The position numbers and the translations under genes are program-made. This document shows positions 11,818-22,483 of a stretch of DNA of 64,000 nucleotides, piece after piece. Within the stretch, counting starts at the first letter, position 1, and each line of letters opens with the position of its first letter. This DNA is from Vitrella brassicaformis (Eukaryota; Sar; Vitrellaceae), in assembly GCA_001179505.1 (NCBI GenBank), contig CDMY01000294.1, positions 23,902-87,901 of the forward strand. Direction: 5' to 3'. The notes below the pieces were generated by a model, which saw only the letters and a program-made list of their open reading frames with translations, was not told the origin of the DNA and made no database searches.

Positions 11818-12928
11818 ATGCGTCGCACCTTCACGGTCCTCGCCCTCTTCGCCTGCCTGGCCTTCGCGGCTGCAACCGGCCCTGAGCCTCCGGCTGCTGA
11901 GACTCAGCCTGCTGTGGCCGACCCTGCTGTGGCCGAGCCTGCTGATGCAACCCCTGTGACGACAGACGACGACCCGGCAGCCGCTGACCCAGAGGAGCCT
12001 GAGGTCGAGGAGGAGGTGCCTCCTCCCCCTCCTGAGGGTCTTCTGGAGATGCCTCCTCCTGACGACGAAGAGGAAGATGAAGGTGCGTTGGTGGCACGTG
12101 TCGTGTAGATGCCTGCTTGTGTCGCTCACTCTCGTGCTCTGTCTGTCTGTCTGTCTGTCTGTCTGTGTGTCTCTGGGTGTGTCTCAGGTGCCCGCCGTCA
12201 GCTCGGCCACAAGTACGGGTATCACAGCTACTACAGGCCTTACCACTACGGCTACTATTATCCCTACTACGGCTACCACCACTACAAGTATTATGGCAAG
12301 AAATACGGCCACCACCGCAGCCTGAAAGCAGCAGAGACCGCAGAAGACAACGAAGGTACGATCAGAGGCCCACTACACACACACACACGCACGCACCCAC
12401 AACACACACATTCCTGCCTCGGTGTGTGGTGTCGGTGTGCTCATGTCAGCAGAGGCCCCCGACCGTCAGCTCGGCCACAAGCATTACGGGCATCACGGCT
12501 ATTACTACCCTTACCACTACGGCTATTACTACCCCTACTACGGCTACCACCACTACAAGCATTATGGCAAGAAGCACGGCCACTACCGCCGCCTGAGAGC
12601 TCCGCAGGGTGAGTGACGTGACCATCACAGATGCTGGGGCTGGGCTTAGCTCGTGTCATGTCACCTTTGTTGTGTGGTGTGTTGTGGTGTGTTGTGGTGT
12701 GTTGTGGTGTGTTGTGGTGTGTTGTGGTGTGTTGTGGTGTGTTGTGGTGTGTTGTCAGGTGCTGATGCGCCTCAGGAGGCTGCTGACACTGCCGACGCAC
12801 CCGGCCGTGAGCTCGGCCACAAGAAGCATTATGGTCACAGCTACTACTACCCTTACCACTACGGCTATTATTACCCCTACTACGGCTACCACCACTACCA
12901 CAAGTATGGCAAGTACGGCCACCATTGA
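11818..12928 (+). CDS. Secreted Tyr/His-rich triple-repeat protein
   Basis: Four exons (11818-12082, 12188-12355, 12450-12608, 12759-12928) encode about 253 residues. Exon 1 gives a signal peptide (MRRTFTVLALFACLAFAAA) and an acidic Pro/Ala/Glu-rich segment ending in DDEEEDE. Exons 2-4 each encode one repeat starting (R/D)RQLGHK or GRELGHK, followed by a core of YHYGYYYPYYGYHHY type and a basic Lys/His end. All three introns are phase 1, so exons 2 and 3 are symmetrical units and the repeats look like exon duplications. Tyr-rich secreted proteins of this kind form cross-linked walls or coats in other protists (oocyst-wall Tyr-rich proteins of coccidians). A wall, adhesive or metal-binding role here is inference. 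I recognise no named family. The last intron holds a 10-bp minisatellite. Confidence 0.88.
12671..12756 (+). repeat. 10-bp minisatellite in intron
   Basis: Perfect tandem copies of GTTGTGGTGT (seven complete at 12681-12750, with partial copies either side) fill the last intron of the Tyr/His-rich gene, up to the TTGTCAG acceptor. Confidence 0.9.
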
Positions 12929-14162
12929 GTGTGAGACACACTTAGCCAGCCGAGGGCGTCGGTGGTGAACTGTCTCGTTGCGTGTCTGACTAACTAAACA
13001 ACACGATGTGCGCAATCCCCTGCCCTGTTGTGCTGTCCGTGTGGTGGGGGGGAGGGGGAGGGGAGGGAGAGGGCCAGCCAGTGACCGACAGCAGTCAGTG
13101 ATGCGAGGGCACACTCGGGGGCACACTGGGGTTTCCCACTTGTTCGTGCCGTGTGTCTCCATCCATTGGTCGCTCTGTTTCTGGCCCCTCTCTCTCTCTG
13201 CCTACCTTTCTCTCCTCCTGTGCGTGGCGTGACTGTGGGTGTGAGGGTATTTGTCGTGCGTGGCTGGTTGACCAATCGGTAGGTCGGCAGCTGGAATTAA
13301 CAGACAGACAGAGAGACAGACAGACAGACGGACAGCACTCACCGAGCTCTCTGTTTTTCATGTCCATCATGTGTTTTTCCCGTTCTGTGCAGTACGTGTT
13401 GTCCGTCTCTCCGTCTGTGCATCTCACCTGTGCAGTCAGTGCCTATCTCTACTGCATGAATGAGCCTCGTCCCCACCGCACATGAGCAGCTCCGCTGTCC
13501 CCCTGTGTGCCAAGCTCGTCGGCAGACAGGGGGAGGGCGGGGCGGGCGGGGGGGCGGGCGCTAAGTTTATGAAGGGAAGGAAGGGACAGCCAGGGAGGGA
13601 GGGAGCAAGGGAGGGCGAATGGTCCTTTTCGGTTTTTGGCAGAGCGTTCAGTTCGGCAAGGCAGGCAGGCACTGGTCGTGGGGCATGGTGCCTGCGACAC
13701 ACGACTGTGTGGAACGTGTGATTGTACTGTATTTCTCTCTGCGTATATTTCTCGCAATCAGTCAATGCAGTCAGTCAGTCGGATGGATGGTGACACTGCG
13801 AGGCAACAAACGTGTTGCTTGCATGGGCCGCTGGGTGCACGTCTGTGTGTCTGGGGGTCTTCATCGCATCGCAGTCGATGCCATCGAGGATGCATGGTGA
13901 CACTGGTGGTGGGTGGGACGCACGGATTGGATTAATCAACTGGTCAATCACACCAGAATAACGCAGATTGACTGACGCACAAACATACAAATGATTAACA
14001 CTGAGACGGGTCCTCTCAACCCAGCCGCAGTAACGAATTAAGACGTCACACATCCGGTCCACCCATCGTATCCACCCACATACATCCAATGCTTCTGTTC
14101 ACACACCAGAAAAAAGCCCCCGTGCCTGTCCCGAGGCAAGCAGAGCATATACCCACACGACT
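12929..14162. other. Intergenic, low complexity
   Basis: No convincing exon. It contains G-rich (about 13043-13070 and 13530-13560), CAGA (about 13300-13330) and other short simple repeats. It lies between two converging genes (Tyr/His-rich + and transglutaminase-like -). Confidence 0.6.
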
Positions 14163-15683
14163 CTACCTCTCAACCACCTCAGCCGCCCCACCACCATCAT
14201 TACGGCTCCCTTCAGCCATGACCTCCCCCTCCCCGCTCACCACCTCTTTCGGACACAGTGAGAGGTACCACTTGGTGCGCTCCACACCATGCACGTACGT
14301 CACCGACCAGTCCCACGACACAGGGAACACGGCCGAGGCGTCGTGTCCCTGCCCGCCCGGCTTGAATGTGGTGGCGTAGATGGAGTGGTTGCCTGCGCCC
14401 GGTTGCGACGTGCTGATGGGGTAAGGAAAGAACCAACCCCGGTCGAGGCCCTTGGGGGTGTACTCGTGGGCACCTGAGAGCCAGACAGACAGACAGACAG
14501 ACGGACGGATAAGACAACCGCATACAACCAACCAATGCAGACAAACCTGAGGGGTGGGTGGGTGGGGATATGTGGGCTCGGCTCGACCTACCTGTGAATT
14601 GCCACTGTCCGTCCGCCCATATCTCGAGCCAGTTGTGGTTGCCGCCCGCAGGGGTGTTCCATATCGGAATTCCTACACCGCCAGCCAGCCAGATTGGAAG
14701 GCAGACAACACCCACACACAAACAACACATGCATTGATTGCACCATGACAATACACAGACGTCCTGGACACCCACCTGCCACTCTCGCAGGAATGCCCAC
14801 ACTCCTGCACGCAGATGCTATGAGTATCGACAGGCCGGTGCACGAGGCGTTCCGGGCCTCTATCACGTCCAGAGGGCTCATGACGGCCGGCGTCCTGTCC
14901 GCTACAAACACTATCGGGGGCTCCCATGTCGACCAGATGTACTCGTTGAGCAGCTGGGCTGCCGCCCGGAGGGAGGAAGGGCTGGGGGGGTGGACGGACA
15001 GCACCTTGCTGGCGTGAGAGTAGAGCACCGGCCGCCACGACTCTCGCTGCACCAAATCCACTCACCCACGAATGACCGACACACACACACACAGAGGGAA
15101 GTAAGGTGGTGCCTGTGTATACGTGTGTGTGGGAATGGTGGTCGGGTCGGTTGCTCACCGGCTCGTCAAAGTATGCGTAGGGCAGGACGTCATTGAGGAA
15201 GACCTCCCACGGCACCTCCTTGGCCCAGGGGAACTCCTCCCGAGCCTTGAGAGAGTACTGCACATGCTCCATCAGGTAGCCGAGAGACAGCCGCGCCACG
15301 TCGACCTGCGGCATGAACTGCACCAAGAAGTGCAGACACTGCCACTCATCCGCAGACAGCCGGCCCTCCAAGCCAGCCACATCCTCCACGCGCAGCCCTT
15401 CCTCCGCACTGCTCCTCCCCGCAGCCAGACGCTTCTGCACCGTCTCGGAGAGCCTCTCAACATGCGACCGCTCTATTTGCGCGGTCACCGTGGGCATGGC
15501 GACGGTGTCTGCTGGCCGTGGGCGGTGGTGTGAGGCGCGTGGCGTGTGGCCGAACTTAGTTGCAGTAGGCGCGATGAATGTGGGCGGGCCGTGGACTGCA
15601 GCCGAGCACCAGATGGAAGAGAGGGCGATGAGAGAGGCTATTCGGGTCTCCTGTAAGCCAGCCTGCGAGCGGGCAGCTCCCAT
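14163..15683 (-). CDS. Secreted transglutaminase-like (papain-fold) protein
   Basis: Start ATG 15683 (MGAARSQAGLQETRIASLIA), a likely signal-type leader, although its hydrophobic core is short. A helical N-terminal region follows (LHFLVQFMPQVDVARLSLGY, LKAREEFPWAKEVPWEVFLN, DVLPYAYFDEPVS), then the transglutaminase-like core. The catalytic Cys lies in NASCTGLSILIASACRSVGI, and the His/Asp pair in GGNHNWLEIWADGQW, so the Cys-His-Asp triad appears complete. The C-terminal exon reads AHEYTPKGLDRGWFFPYPIS and ends at TAG 14163-14165. The family makes or breaks amide bonds, or acts as a Cys protease; the substrate here is unknown. There are at least five exons. The gene is head to head with the SEC14 gene, 157 bp apart. 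Confidence 0.8.
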
Positions 15684-15840
15684 CTGCGGCCAATCTGCGG
15701 TGAGAAGTACGCCGTCAGCTGAGGAGAGGAACGTCCACCAGCGCAAGCAGCGAGTGGCTCAGATAAGAAGCATTCTCCTGAAGCATGAAGAATCCCTCCA
15801 GGCTAAGCTCTAAGCTTGCAGATGGGTCGAGGAAAGAATC

Positions 15841-17166
15841 ATGGCGACCAAGGAAGATGGCAGTGCTGCTGGAGCAGGACCAGTCGGGCTGGTGGCGCCC
15901 AGCAAGGAAAGTTTGAATGAATCACTCGGAAAGCTGAGCTCTGGCGACGATGCAATCCGCACAGCAGTTGACTCTTTCGCTCTTGAAGTTGGGGAGGCTG
16001 TCGACGATGAGACGGCAGTGCGCTTCCTGCGCGCAAGGGGGTACAAAACAGACTAGGAATGCAACGTGCTCGTGGTGTGCAATGCCATGATGATGGGTGC
16101 TGGTGTCTGTCTGTGCAGATGGGACGTGAGCAAGGCAGCGACGATGTACAGAAAGCACCTGACGTTTCGGAAAGAGAGGATGGATGAGCACAAGATGGTG
16201 TGTGAGCCGTGTGTGGCAGATCCAAAGGTGGGTGAGAACTCTTATCATCCCAGCTGGCTGACAGCGACACTGAGGACTTCCGCTGATGCCCCGCTATGCT
16301 GATGCCCCGCTGTGTCTGTTGTGCTATTGCCGTATGTTATGTGTGTGTGTGTGTGCTGCCTGCAGTCGCACTGCTTCCTTATCATCGGTGGATGTCGAAA
16401 GAACCGGCCTGTATTGTATGGGAACTCTCCTCGGTAGGCATAGGCATCACGCGACCAACTGACTGACTCACTGGGTGCGCTGATTGTGTGTGTGTTGCCC
16501 TCCCTCGTGCATATCTGTCAGTGCTGCGATGACGGACGCGCCATCGCAGCTGCATCACGTCATCTGCACCCTGGACCGGGCATTCACGGTGCCCGACACA
16601 GCGCCGCAGTGGGTGTGGTGTGTGGACTTCAACGGCTTCGGGCTGTCGCATGCCGTGAACGTCCAGCTGGCAAAGGTGAGTGAGGAGGGGAGGGAGTAAA
16701 AGCACGGGATGGTCATCGAGGCCAATCAATCAATGCATGTACTGTATTGGATTCAGGATTGCGTAAGCACATTCAGCAACCATTTCCCAGAGCGGCTTGG
16801 GCTGCTTGTCCTGCTCGACCCGCCGACTGTTTTCCAGGCGTTGTGGTCCGTCGTGTCGCCTTTACTGGACCGCAACACGGCAGCCAAGGTGCGGTTCGTC
16901 AGGGCCAAGGAGACGGATGGCTTTCTGGATGAGCTGCTGCCAAGGTGAGCTAGCCGACACTCGCGTCTTGTCCGAGCGTCCAGCAACATCCGTGTGTTTG
17001 CTCATGCAGTGCTGAGAAGGAGTGGCTGCAAGCTGTCCGTGTGATGCGGCCTGTCCCTGGGAACCTCCCGCCGCTTCCTCTCTCGGCAAAGCCATTCGCT
17101 ATGACGCCTAGTGCCGATAATGCGGGAGAGCCGGCTGGGGGAGAGGAGTTGAGGAGAGGAGGGTGA
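15841..17166 (+). CDS. CRAL-TRIO (SEC14-like) lipid-binding protein
   Basis: Six exons (15841-16040, 16119-16227, 16366-16433, 16522-16675, 16757-16944, 17010-17166) encode about 291 residues. The exon 1/2 join gives RFLRARGWDVSKAATMYRKH, the classic N-terminal CRAL-TRIO motif. The lipid-binding domain follows: CRKNRPVLYGNSP, VWCVDFNGFGLSHAVN, STFSNHFPERLGLLVLLDPP and AKVRFVRAKE. The C-terminus is Pro/Gly-rich. The family binds and exchanges phosphoinositides or other hydrophobic ligands between membranes; the ligand cannot be told from sequence. Using the donor at 16041 avoids an in-frame stop a few codons later, which supports the splice. It shares a 157-bp divergent promoter with the transglutaminase-like gene. 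Confidence 0.87.
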
Positions 17167-17524
17167 CGGTGCGTGGATGGATGGATGGATGGATGCTGCA
17201 AAGAAGGCACGGACACCTTCTTGAAGGCACGGACACCTTCTTTGTTGATACGTACAGGGGTGCGCCGTGTTTCGGGAGAGAGAGATGAATGGATGGCCAT
17301 TTTGTTTGTCGCTCTTCTGCACTCACTTGCAAGACTCTTTCTTGTTTTGCTTGCAATGCATGGCGGGGACGATACGCACTGACTGAGTCATCAATCATTA
17401 TGTCGCTGGTATGACCTCCCTGCTCATCTGGTACAGCCGCCCTCATACGCCAAGGATGGTCAGCATTCACGCGACTGCCCAATGTTCACAAGCTGTGTGC
17501 GGCGTCCCCGCGCCCCTGTGTGTG
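17167..17524. other. Gene-poor 3' flank with tandem hairpin repeat
   Basis: Downstream of the SEC14 gene. It contains a GGAT run (17175-17195) and two perfect 20-bp copies at 17203-17242. No reliable exon is seen. Confidence 0.6.
17203..17242 (+). repeat. Two 20-bp tandem copies, each self-complementary
   Basis: GAAGGCACGGACACCTTCTT occurs twice head to tail. In each copy GAAGG pairs with CCTTC around an 8-nt loop. It starts about 36 nt after the SEC14 stop codon, so it would lie in that 3' UTR. Confidence 0.7.
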
Positions 17525-17683
17525 TTTGTGCAGGCTGCGAACAGCGCCATAGAAGACGCGGTGCTGCTATTCGAGACACTCGAACGCTACGGATTTTGCA
17601 GTGACGATAGGCCGGTGTGCGCCTGCCATGGCACACGTGCCGGCCAATGTGCGATCTGCGTGGACCTCGGATGGCCGAAATAA
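17525..17683 (+). pseudogene. Possible remnant of an FAD-dependent monooxygenase
   Basis: After a TTTGTGCAG acceptor-like site the frame reads AANSAIEDAVLLFETLERYG. This resembles the flavin-contacting motif near the end of group A FAD monooxygenases (QxxNSAIEDA...L). It ends at TAA 17681-17683. I find no Rossmann GxGxxG or DG/GD motif nearby, so at most a fragment remains. It overlaps the end of a tentative minus-strand gene, and both cannot be right here. Confidence 0.2.
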
Positions 17684-18246
17684 GGCGGATGGGCAGGAAA
17701 GAGCTCAATAAGAAATACGTCAGTGGGCCGGTGAAGGAGACGCATGGTCGGTGCAGGTGAGTAGTTTGGTGCGTGGGATGATGTTGCGTTGTGCGTCGGA
17801 TGAGATGCCGTTCACGGGGAATGCTCACCTGTATGGTGGCGTGAGACGCAGACTCGCCACGACGGCTAAAGATGACTCGTGTGTCGGTTGTGTATGGGGC
17901 GTCGTCAATGAGCTGGAATAGCTCTGTTTTGTGCTGTAGAGAGCTTTCACGTATCTGTCTGAATGCAGCAATGACACAATGCACCAAAAGACGGTCCAAA
18001 TGCACTCACTACGAAGAGACGGCACTATCCGCTCCTCCATCACTCACTCACCGCATCCTCCCTCTTGAACAACTCTTCGCCCCCCGCCAATCCCTGCCCC
18101 CAGATGTCAAAGTGCGAAGACAAACAAAACGTGACAGACACCTTCTGACTGCGGAAAAGAAAGGTGTGTGGGGTTTGGGTGTTCGTGTGTGTATGATTGG
18201 CACAGCTTACATACCGTGTGTCTGTCACATCAATGTAGACAGCCAT
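17587..18246 (-). CDS. Tentative small unknown gene
   Basis: Low-confidence model. ATG 18246 (MAVYIDVTDTR) joins in phase to QKVSVTFCLSSHFDIWGQGL, whose exon ends at a strong GTGAGT donor. Next is IRESSLQHKTELFQLIDDAP and TTDTRVIFSRRGESASHATI, ending at another GTGAGC donor (about 17829). The last exon is weak and would end at TAG 17587-17589. The middle exon has coding-like composition with well-placed splice signals. The start is doubtful, because a hydrophobic stretch just upstream (LVFLSLCWMAVYI) lacks an ATG in frame. No family is recognised. Confidence 0.3.
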
Positions 18247-18327
18247 CCAGCAGAGAGACAGAAATACCAGCAAGCAGGCAGTACAGCAAAAACGGGAAGA
18301 TGGTACGTACAGCAAAAGCTGCTCATG

Positions 18328-19739
18328 TCATGACCCTCTTTCAAACTGCTGCTGGCCAGCCTTCTTTTGGCTGTACAGCAGGCTGAGCACGAGGCTTCGC
18401 GCCTCCTCTGGTTTCCCCATCGTATCCACTTGGCGATCGATCATCGTCTGCCACGCATGGCGCAGCACGGGGTTGGGGTAGTCCTGGTCGTCCAGGCGGA
18501 CCTGCGGCGTGTGGTAGCCGTGGCCATAAAGCCGGCCGCCCAGTTTGTTGTTGAACCGGCTGCAGTCGATCTCCCACACGTTCTTGTGCACTCTGTCCAT
18601 TTTCGCTGGCCCCAGCCGGCCTATCCGCTGGCGCCACCCGCTGGGGATACGGCCGAGACTGTACGTCAGAGGGAGGTCATCAGACGCGTAGTATCTGATA
18701 CACACACACACACACACACACATGGACACAGAGAGAGATACATATACACACATGTGCAACACAACACATACACAGACACACGGTCCGCTGCCATGCAGAT
18801 GGACGACGGCTCGTCGAGCACGTTGTTGGGCACATCGGCGGCCACCATGAAGATATCGCGGAATATGCCTTCTATGGGATACATCTCGTCCGCACGAATG
18901 AGCGTCTGCCACAGCACGCGGTTGCCCATAGAATGTGCCATGATGCTCACGTTCTTCTGCATGAGCAGGTCGGTCTCCGGGTCGGGCAGCTGGTTGGTGA
19001 GCATTCGCTCGTCGGCTCGCAGCACCTTCGCAAGCACTCGCTCGAATCCACACACGGACGCATATGCTCGCCGGCGGTCATCCCAATAGTCCCGGATGAT
19101 GCCGATCTTGTCGCCGCATGGCCAGATGAGACCCACCACCTTCACCCTGCCGGCGTCGTCCCCTCTCTCAGCAGCCATCGTGTTGAACTGCGCTTGGATC
19201 TTGGCCGTCTCGTCGAGCGCATCTGTGGGCTGCACGTTGAAGCCATGGATGGAGAACAGGATGGTCTCGGCCTTGCTGTTGCGCAGACGCGCCAGGAATT
19301 TCTCAGAGAAGATCTCCTTGTGTTCATCGTCGGTGCCGCTCTCGCAAAAGTGGACGTTTCCTGAGGCGTCGTTATTCTTCTCGTCGAAGCTGACGGAAGT
19401 GGGCTGTGATGCGGCTTGCCCGACCGATTCCTCACCATCAGGCACGTTCATTCGGTGGTTGGTGATGAAGAGGAGCTCTCTGCGTGGACGTGCACACATT
19501 ACATTCATGCATAATCAGACAATGAAGGGACGGCTGGGCCGCTCGTCTTTGATGTGCGTAACTCACTCGTCGGGGTCCACTTTATTGTTTCGGCCTTGGA
19601 GCGACGTAATGCGGCGCTTCAACGGAGATCCATTAATGGGCCCATGCGTGTGCAAGAAGCCAGCTGGCGTGCCTGCCGAGATGTCATGGCAGCGCACAAC
19701 AGGGAAGGCGACGCACAGCAGAAGGCCCAAGAACTTCAT
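18328..19739 (-). CDS. Secreted alpha/beta hydrolase (DUF900-like)
   Basis: Start ATG 19739 gives a signal peptide (MKFLGLLLCVAFPVVRC); an in-frame ATG at 19781 is less likely because it would bury this leader. The hydrolase fold follows: ELLFITNHRMNVPDGEES, ETILFSIHGFNVQPTDALDE (oxyanion HG motif) and VKVVGLIWPCGDKIGIIRDY. The nucleophile elbow is SIMAHSMGNRVLWQTL (S in HSMGN, a GxSxG variant with Ala-His first). An Asp candidate lies in DIFMVAADVPNNVLD, and a His candidate in KMDRVHKNVWEIDCSRFNNK or GHGYHTPQVRL. The C-terminus ends ...SQKKAGQQQFERGS. The family is esterase/lipase-like; the substrate is unknown. There are three exons, with introns near 19560 and 18775-18695. Confidence 0.85.
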
Positions 19740-19913
19740 TGCCTGACTCTGGTGCCTGACACAAAAGCACTCGTCATGCAACTCCCGGTCAAATGGGAAG
19801 AACCATACAGCATATAACCTTTGCGCTCACCGTTCTTTTGTCGGTCCTCCGGAGGTGGTTGTCAAGAGGGAGAGCAACGAAACCCAAAAGCCCGCACGGA
19901 AGAGGGAGGCACT

Positions 19914-22075
19914 CATTGCAAATGGCAAGGCTGCAAGCAGATATCTGATCACCGCACAACAAACGGGGCGGGTCCAAGACGTGAGACGGCAGCTCTTCGT
20001 CTTTTTCCCCGCCCCCACGACCAGCGCTGGTCAGTGCATGCATGCAAGCGTGTTCTGTCGCCCCCCTCTTTTCAGCTCTACTGTCATCTGTTTCCGAGTT
20101 TTGCTCTTCGTTAACCTATCAGCACTCACCTGCCGTCCCTCAGCCTTCTTCAGCCACACCCGGCGACGCCCGCCGGCCATCACAAACCGCCCTGCGATGG
20201 CCTTCAAAGGCCACAACGCCCTTGCATCTGGGCGATTTGACATCGCTGCGAGGCCGCTGGGCACGGGCAGCCATTCCACTGTGTTCAAGGCCAAGGATAA
20301 AGCCTACACGGACCCGAGCCGTTCCTTCGCACTCAAAATCTACGACCCTCAGCGGCCGGATGAGGCGGCGGGCAGCACCGTCCACCCATCTAACAACAAC
20401 GAGATGCTGGCCTTCGATCTTCTGCAGTCCATCGCGGAGACCAAGACCATCGCCAGCGGCATACCCCCCGGCTTTTACCGCCGCGCCTGGCACCCCAACG
20501 TCGTCAGACGATATGGCCACCACATGGCTAGCAAGAGCACTTGGCACGGGGACCAGTGGCTGCTGCTCGAACTGCTGGAGGGGGCTCAGTCGCTGGGGCG
20601 GTGCTCGAAGGTATCGGCCTTTGAGGCCAAGGCGGTGCTCTACGAGCTGCTCCGCATGCTGGCCTTCCTGCACCAGAATGACATCGCCCACGGCGACATC
20701 TCTTCGGAGAACCTGGTGGTCTGCAGAAAGATCGAGGGGCTGCCGCTGCTGAACGCCATCGACTTCGGCCTCAGTGTCCATGCCAAGACGCAGCAGGCGA
20801 TGGGGGCCGCCGAGAGTGAGCGGGGGCTTCAGGGGGCGAGGGGCACTCCGGGCTACTTCACGCCCGAGATGACCTGGCCGTACGCGGCACACAGCGACCC
20901 CAAGGGTATCCACTCAGCCAGCCAGGATATCACAGAGAGGCGAGAAAGGGACAATGCCCTATGGACAATGCCTTATCCCTCTGTGTCTGTCTGTCCTTGA
21001 TGTGTGGATGCCTCCATTCAGGCTCACCCATGTTCCAGAGGTATGACGAGAGGAAGGGAGACATCTTCCAGGCCGGCGTCGTGGCCGTCGAGGTGGCCAC
21101 GGGCAAGAACGCCGCCAAGGACCTCTTCCCTCTCGCCAGAGTCACCAAGCAGGGCGTGGCGCAGCTGTCACGGCAGCTCTTCACGTTCACTGGACGGCCG
21201 GGCAACGAGGAGGCGGCGGCGATGGGATTCCCTCAGGGCCTGTTTAGCGATATCGAGGTCAGCAGTGCGGACGGCATAAAGGCCAAGCTGCGGCGATGGG
21301 GGGTGGGGGATGAGGGCCTTCTCGACGTGCTCTCCAAGTAAGACGGAGGCAGACACAGAGAGGTGTCCCATGTGCATTCAGCTCACTGTGTGTCTGTTAT
21401 GCGTTTGTTTGCCCTCAGGATGGTGTGTCTCCCGGGGTCACGCCACACAGCTGAGGAGCTCTCCATGCATCCCTACTTCACCCACGACGCGGCGCTGCAG
21501 CCCGTCGTCAAGGCGTACATCGACTGGGGCTTCCCCCCGCCACACACTATCCCCACCCCCACCGTCCCCGCCCCCCTCCCCCTCCCCCAGCCCACACACA
21601 TCACCCCCACGGCCACCAACTCATCAATGGCCTCGTTGGGGTCGCCCCCTACGGACGACGAGCACATGATGGAGGTGGACGAGGAGGCGGACATGATGGT
21701 CATCGACCACTCACTGTGAGAGCAGACAGATGACCAGGCGGCCAGCCGAGGGCGCCTGTCTGTCTGGCTGTCTACGACTGTGTTTGACGAGAGGGATGGA
21801 GACAATTGAGGGGTGGCGAGATGTGACTGCGTAACTTAGCGGGACTGAGGGGGCGTTTGCCTTGCTACACGGATGCGTTGCCTGTGTGCAGCGATGAATG
21901 GACGAGCCACTGATTGAGAGAGGGAGCTGGTTGCAGCACCTGTGTGTGCTGCAGCTGCGTGTGTCTGTCTGACTGACTATTTTTCCTGTCACTGTCTGTG
22001 TGTGCGAGTGTGCATATCTGTGAGGCGGCGAGCTGGACGGGATGCGCCAATGGGATGGACTCGATGATATGATTG
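19914..22075 (+). repeat. Left arm of large inverted duplication
   Basis: About 2.16 kb, nearly identical in inverted orientation to 30793-33155. The match begins at TGCAAATGGCAAGGCTGCAA and ends around TGGGATGGACTCGAT. It includes the whole kinase gene and its flanks. Confidence 0.9.
20197..21719 (+). CDS. Protein kinase-like protein, copy 1
   Basis: Three exons (20197-20905, 21022-21337, 21419-21719) encode about 441 residues. Eukaryotic kinase signatures are present: Gly loop LGTGSHSTVFKAK, VAIK-type lysine in FALKIYD, a catalytic loop IAHGDISSENLVV (HGD in place of HRD, with catalytic Asp and Asn kept), DFG in AIDFGLSV, and GTPGYFTPEM (APE-like, with Thr-Pro-Glu). The C-lobe has DIFQAGVVAVEVATGKNAAK and HTAEELSMHPYF. 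A Pro/Thr-rich tail ends with an acidic MEVDEEADMMVIDHSL. It is probably catalytically competent; the substrate is unknown. The open frame continues upstream of 20197 but has no better ATG context, so 20197 is chosen by homology with copy 2. A second copy lies inverted at 31134-32882. Confidence 0.87.
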
Positions 22076-22483
22076 CATCAATCAAACCCAAACCGATAAC
22101 GTGGTGTCTACGACAGAACAGTGCCTCCACTGCTGACCAAAAGCCAGATTACCACGATCAGCGTCACTTGTGGTCAAATTTGGTCAGGACAAGAGATGAT
22201 GAACATTCGTATCTGTGTGTGCGTCCGCTAAGCTGGTTCTCCTTAGAAGCCATGGCGGATGTTGTCCATTCTCTTCGTCTGTTGAATGTTTGTGGGCGCG
22301 GCGCATCTTCCTGTTTAATGTCTTTCTTGTCTCCGCTCTCTCCAGCACGAGAACGAGATGTTCTCAGTCAGTGAGTCAGAAAGAACGTGATCGGCATTAT
22401 CTCGTCCCAATCCATTATCAAAAGAAACTTGGGACAAACGCGCGTGAGCCACACATGCACTTCATGTCTCTGGGCTATCTCAA
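22076..22483. other. Intergenic
   Basis: Between the left duplication arm and the end of the Cys-rich gene. I see no supported exon or notable repeat. Confidence 0.5.

Noticed and set aside
13301-13330. CAGA-type tandem tracts considered as a CRISPR-like array
   Set aside because: Simple microsatellite with no spacers; the genome is eukaryotic.
19855-20196. N-terminal extension of the kinase frame
   Set aside because: Open but low-complexity, poorly kept in copy 2, and the MAFKG start is shared by both copies.
20140-20913. 257-codon minus-strand frame opposite kinase exon 1 (and its mirror at 32166-33242)
   Set aside because: Shadow of the kinase gene; the kinase frame has all conserved motifs.
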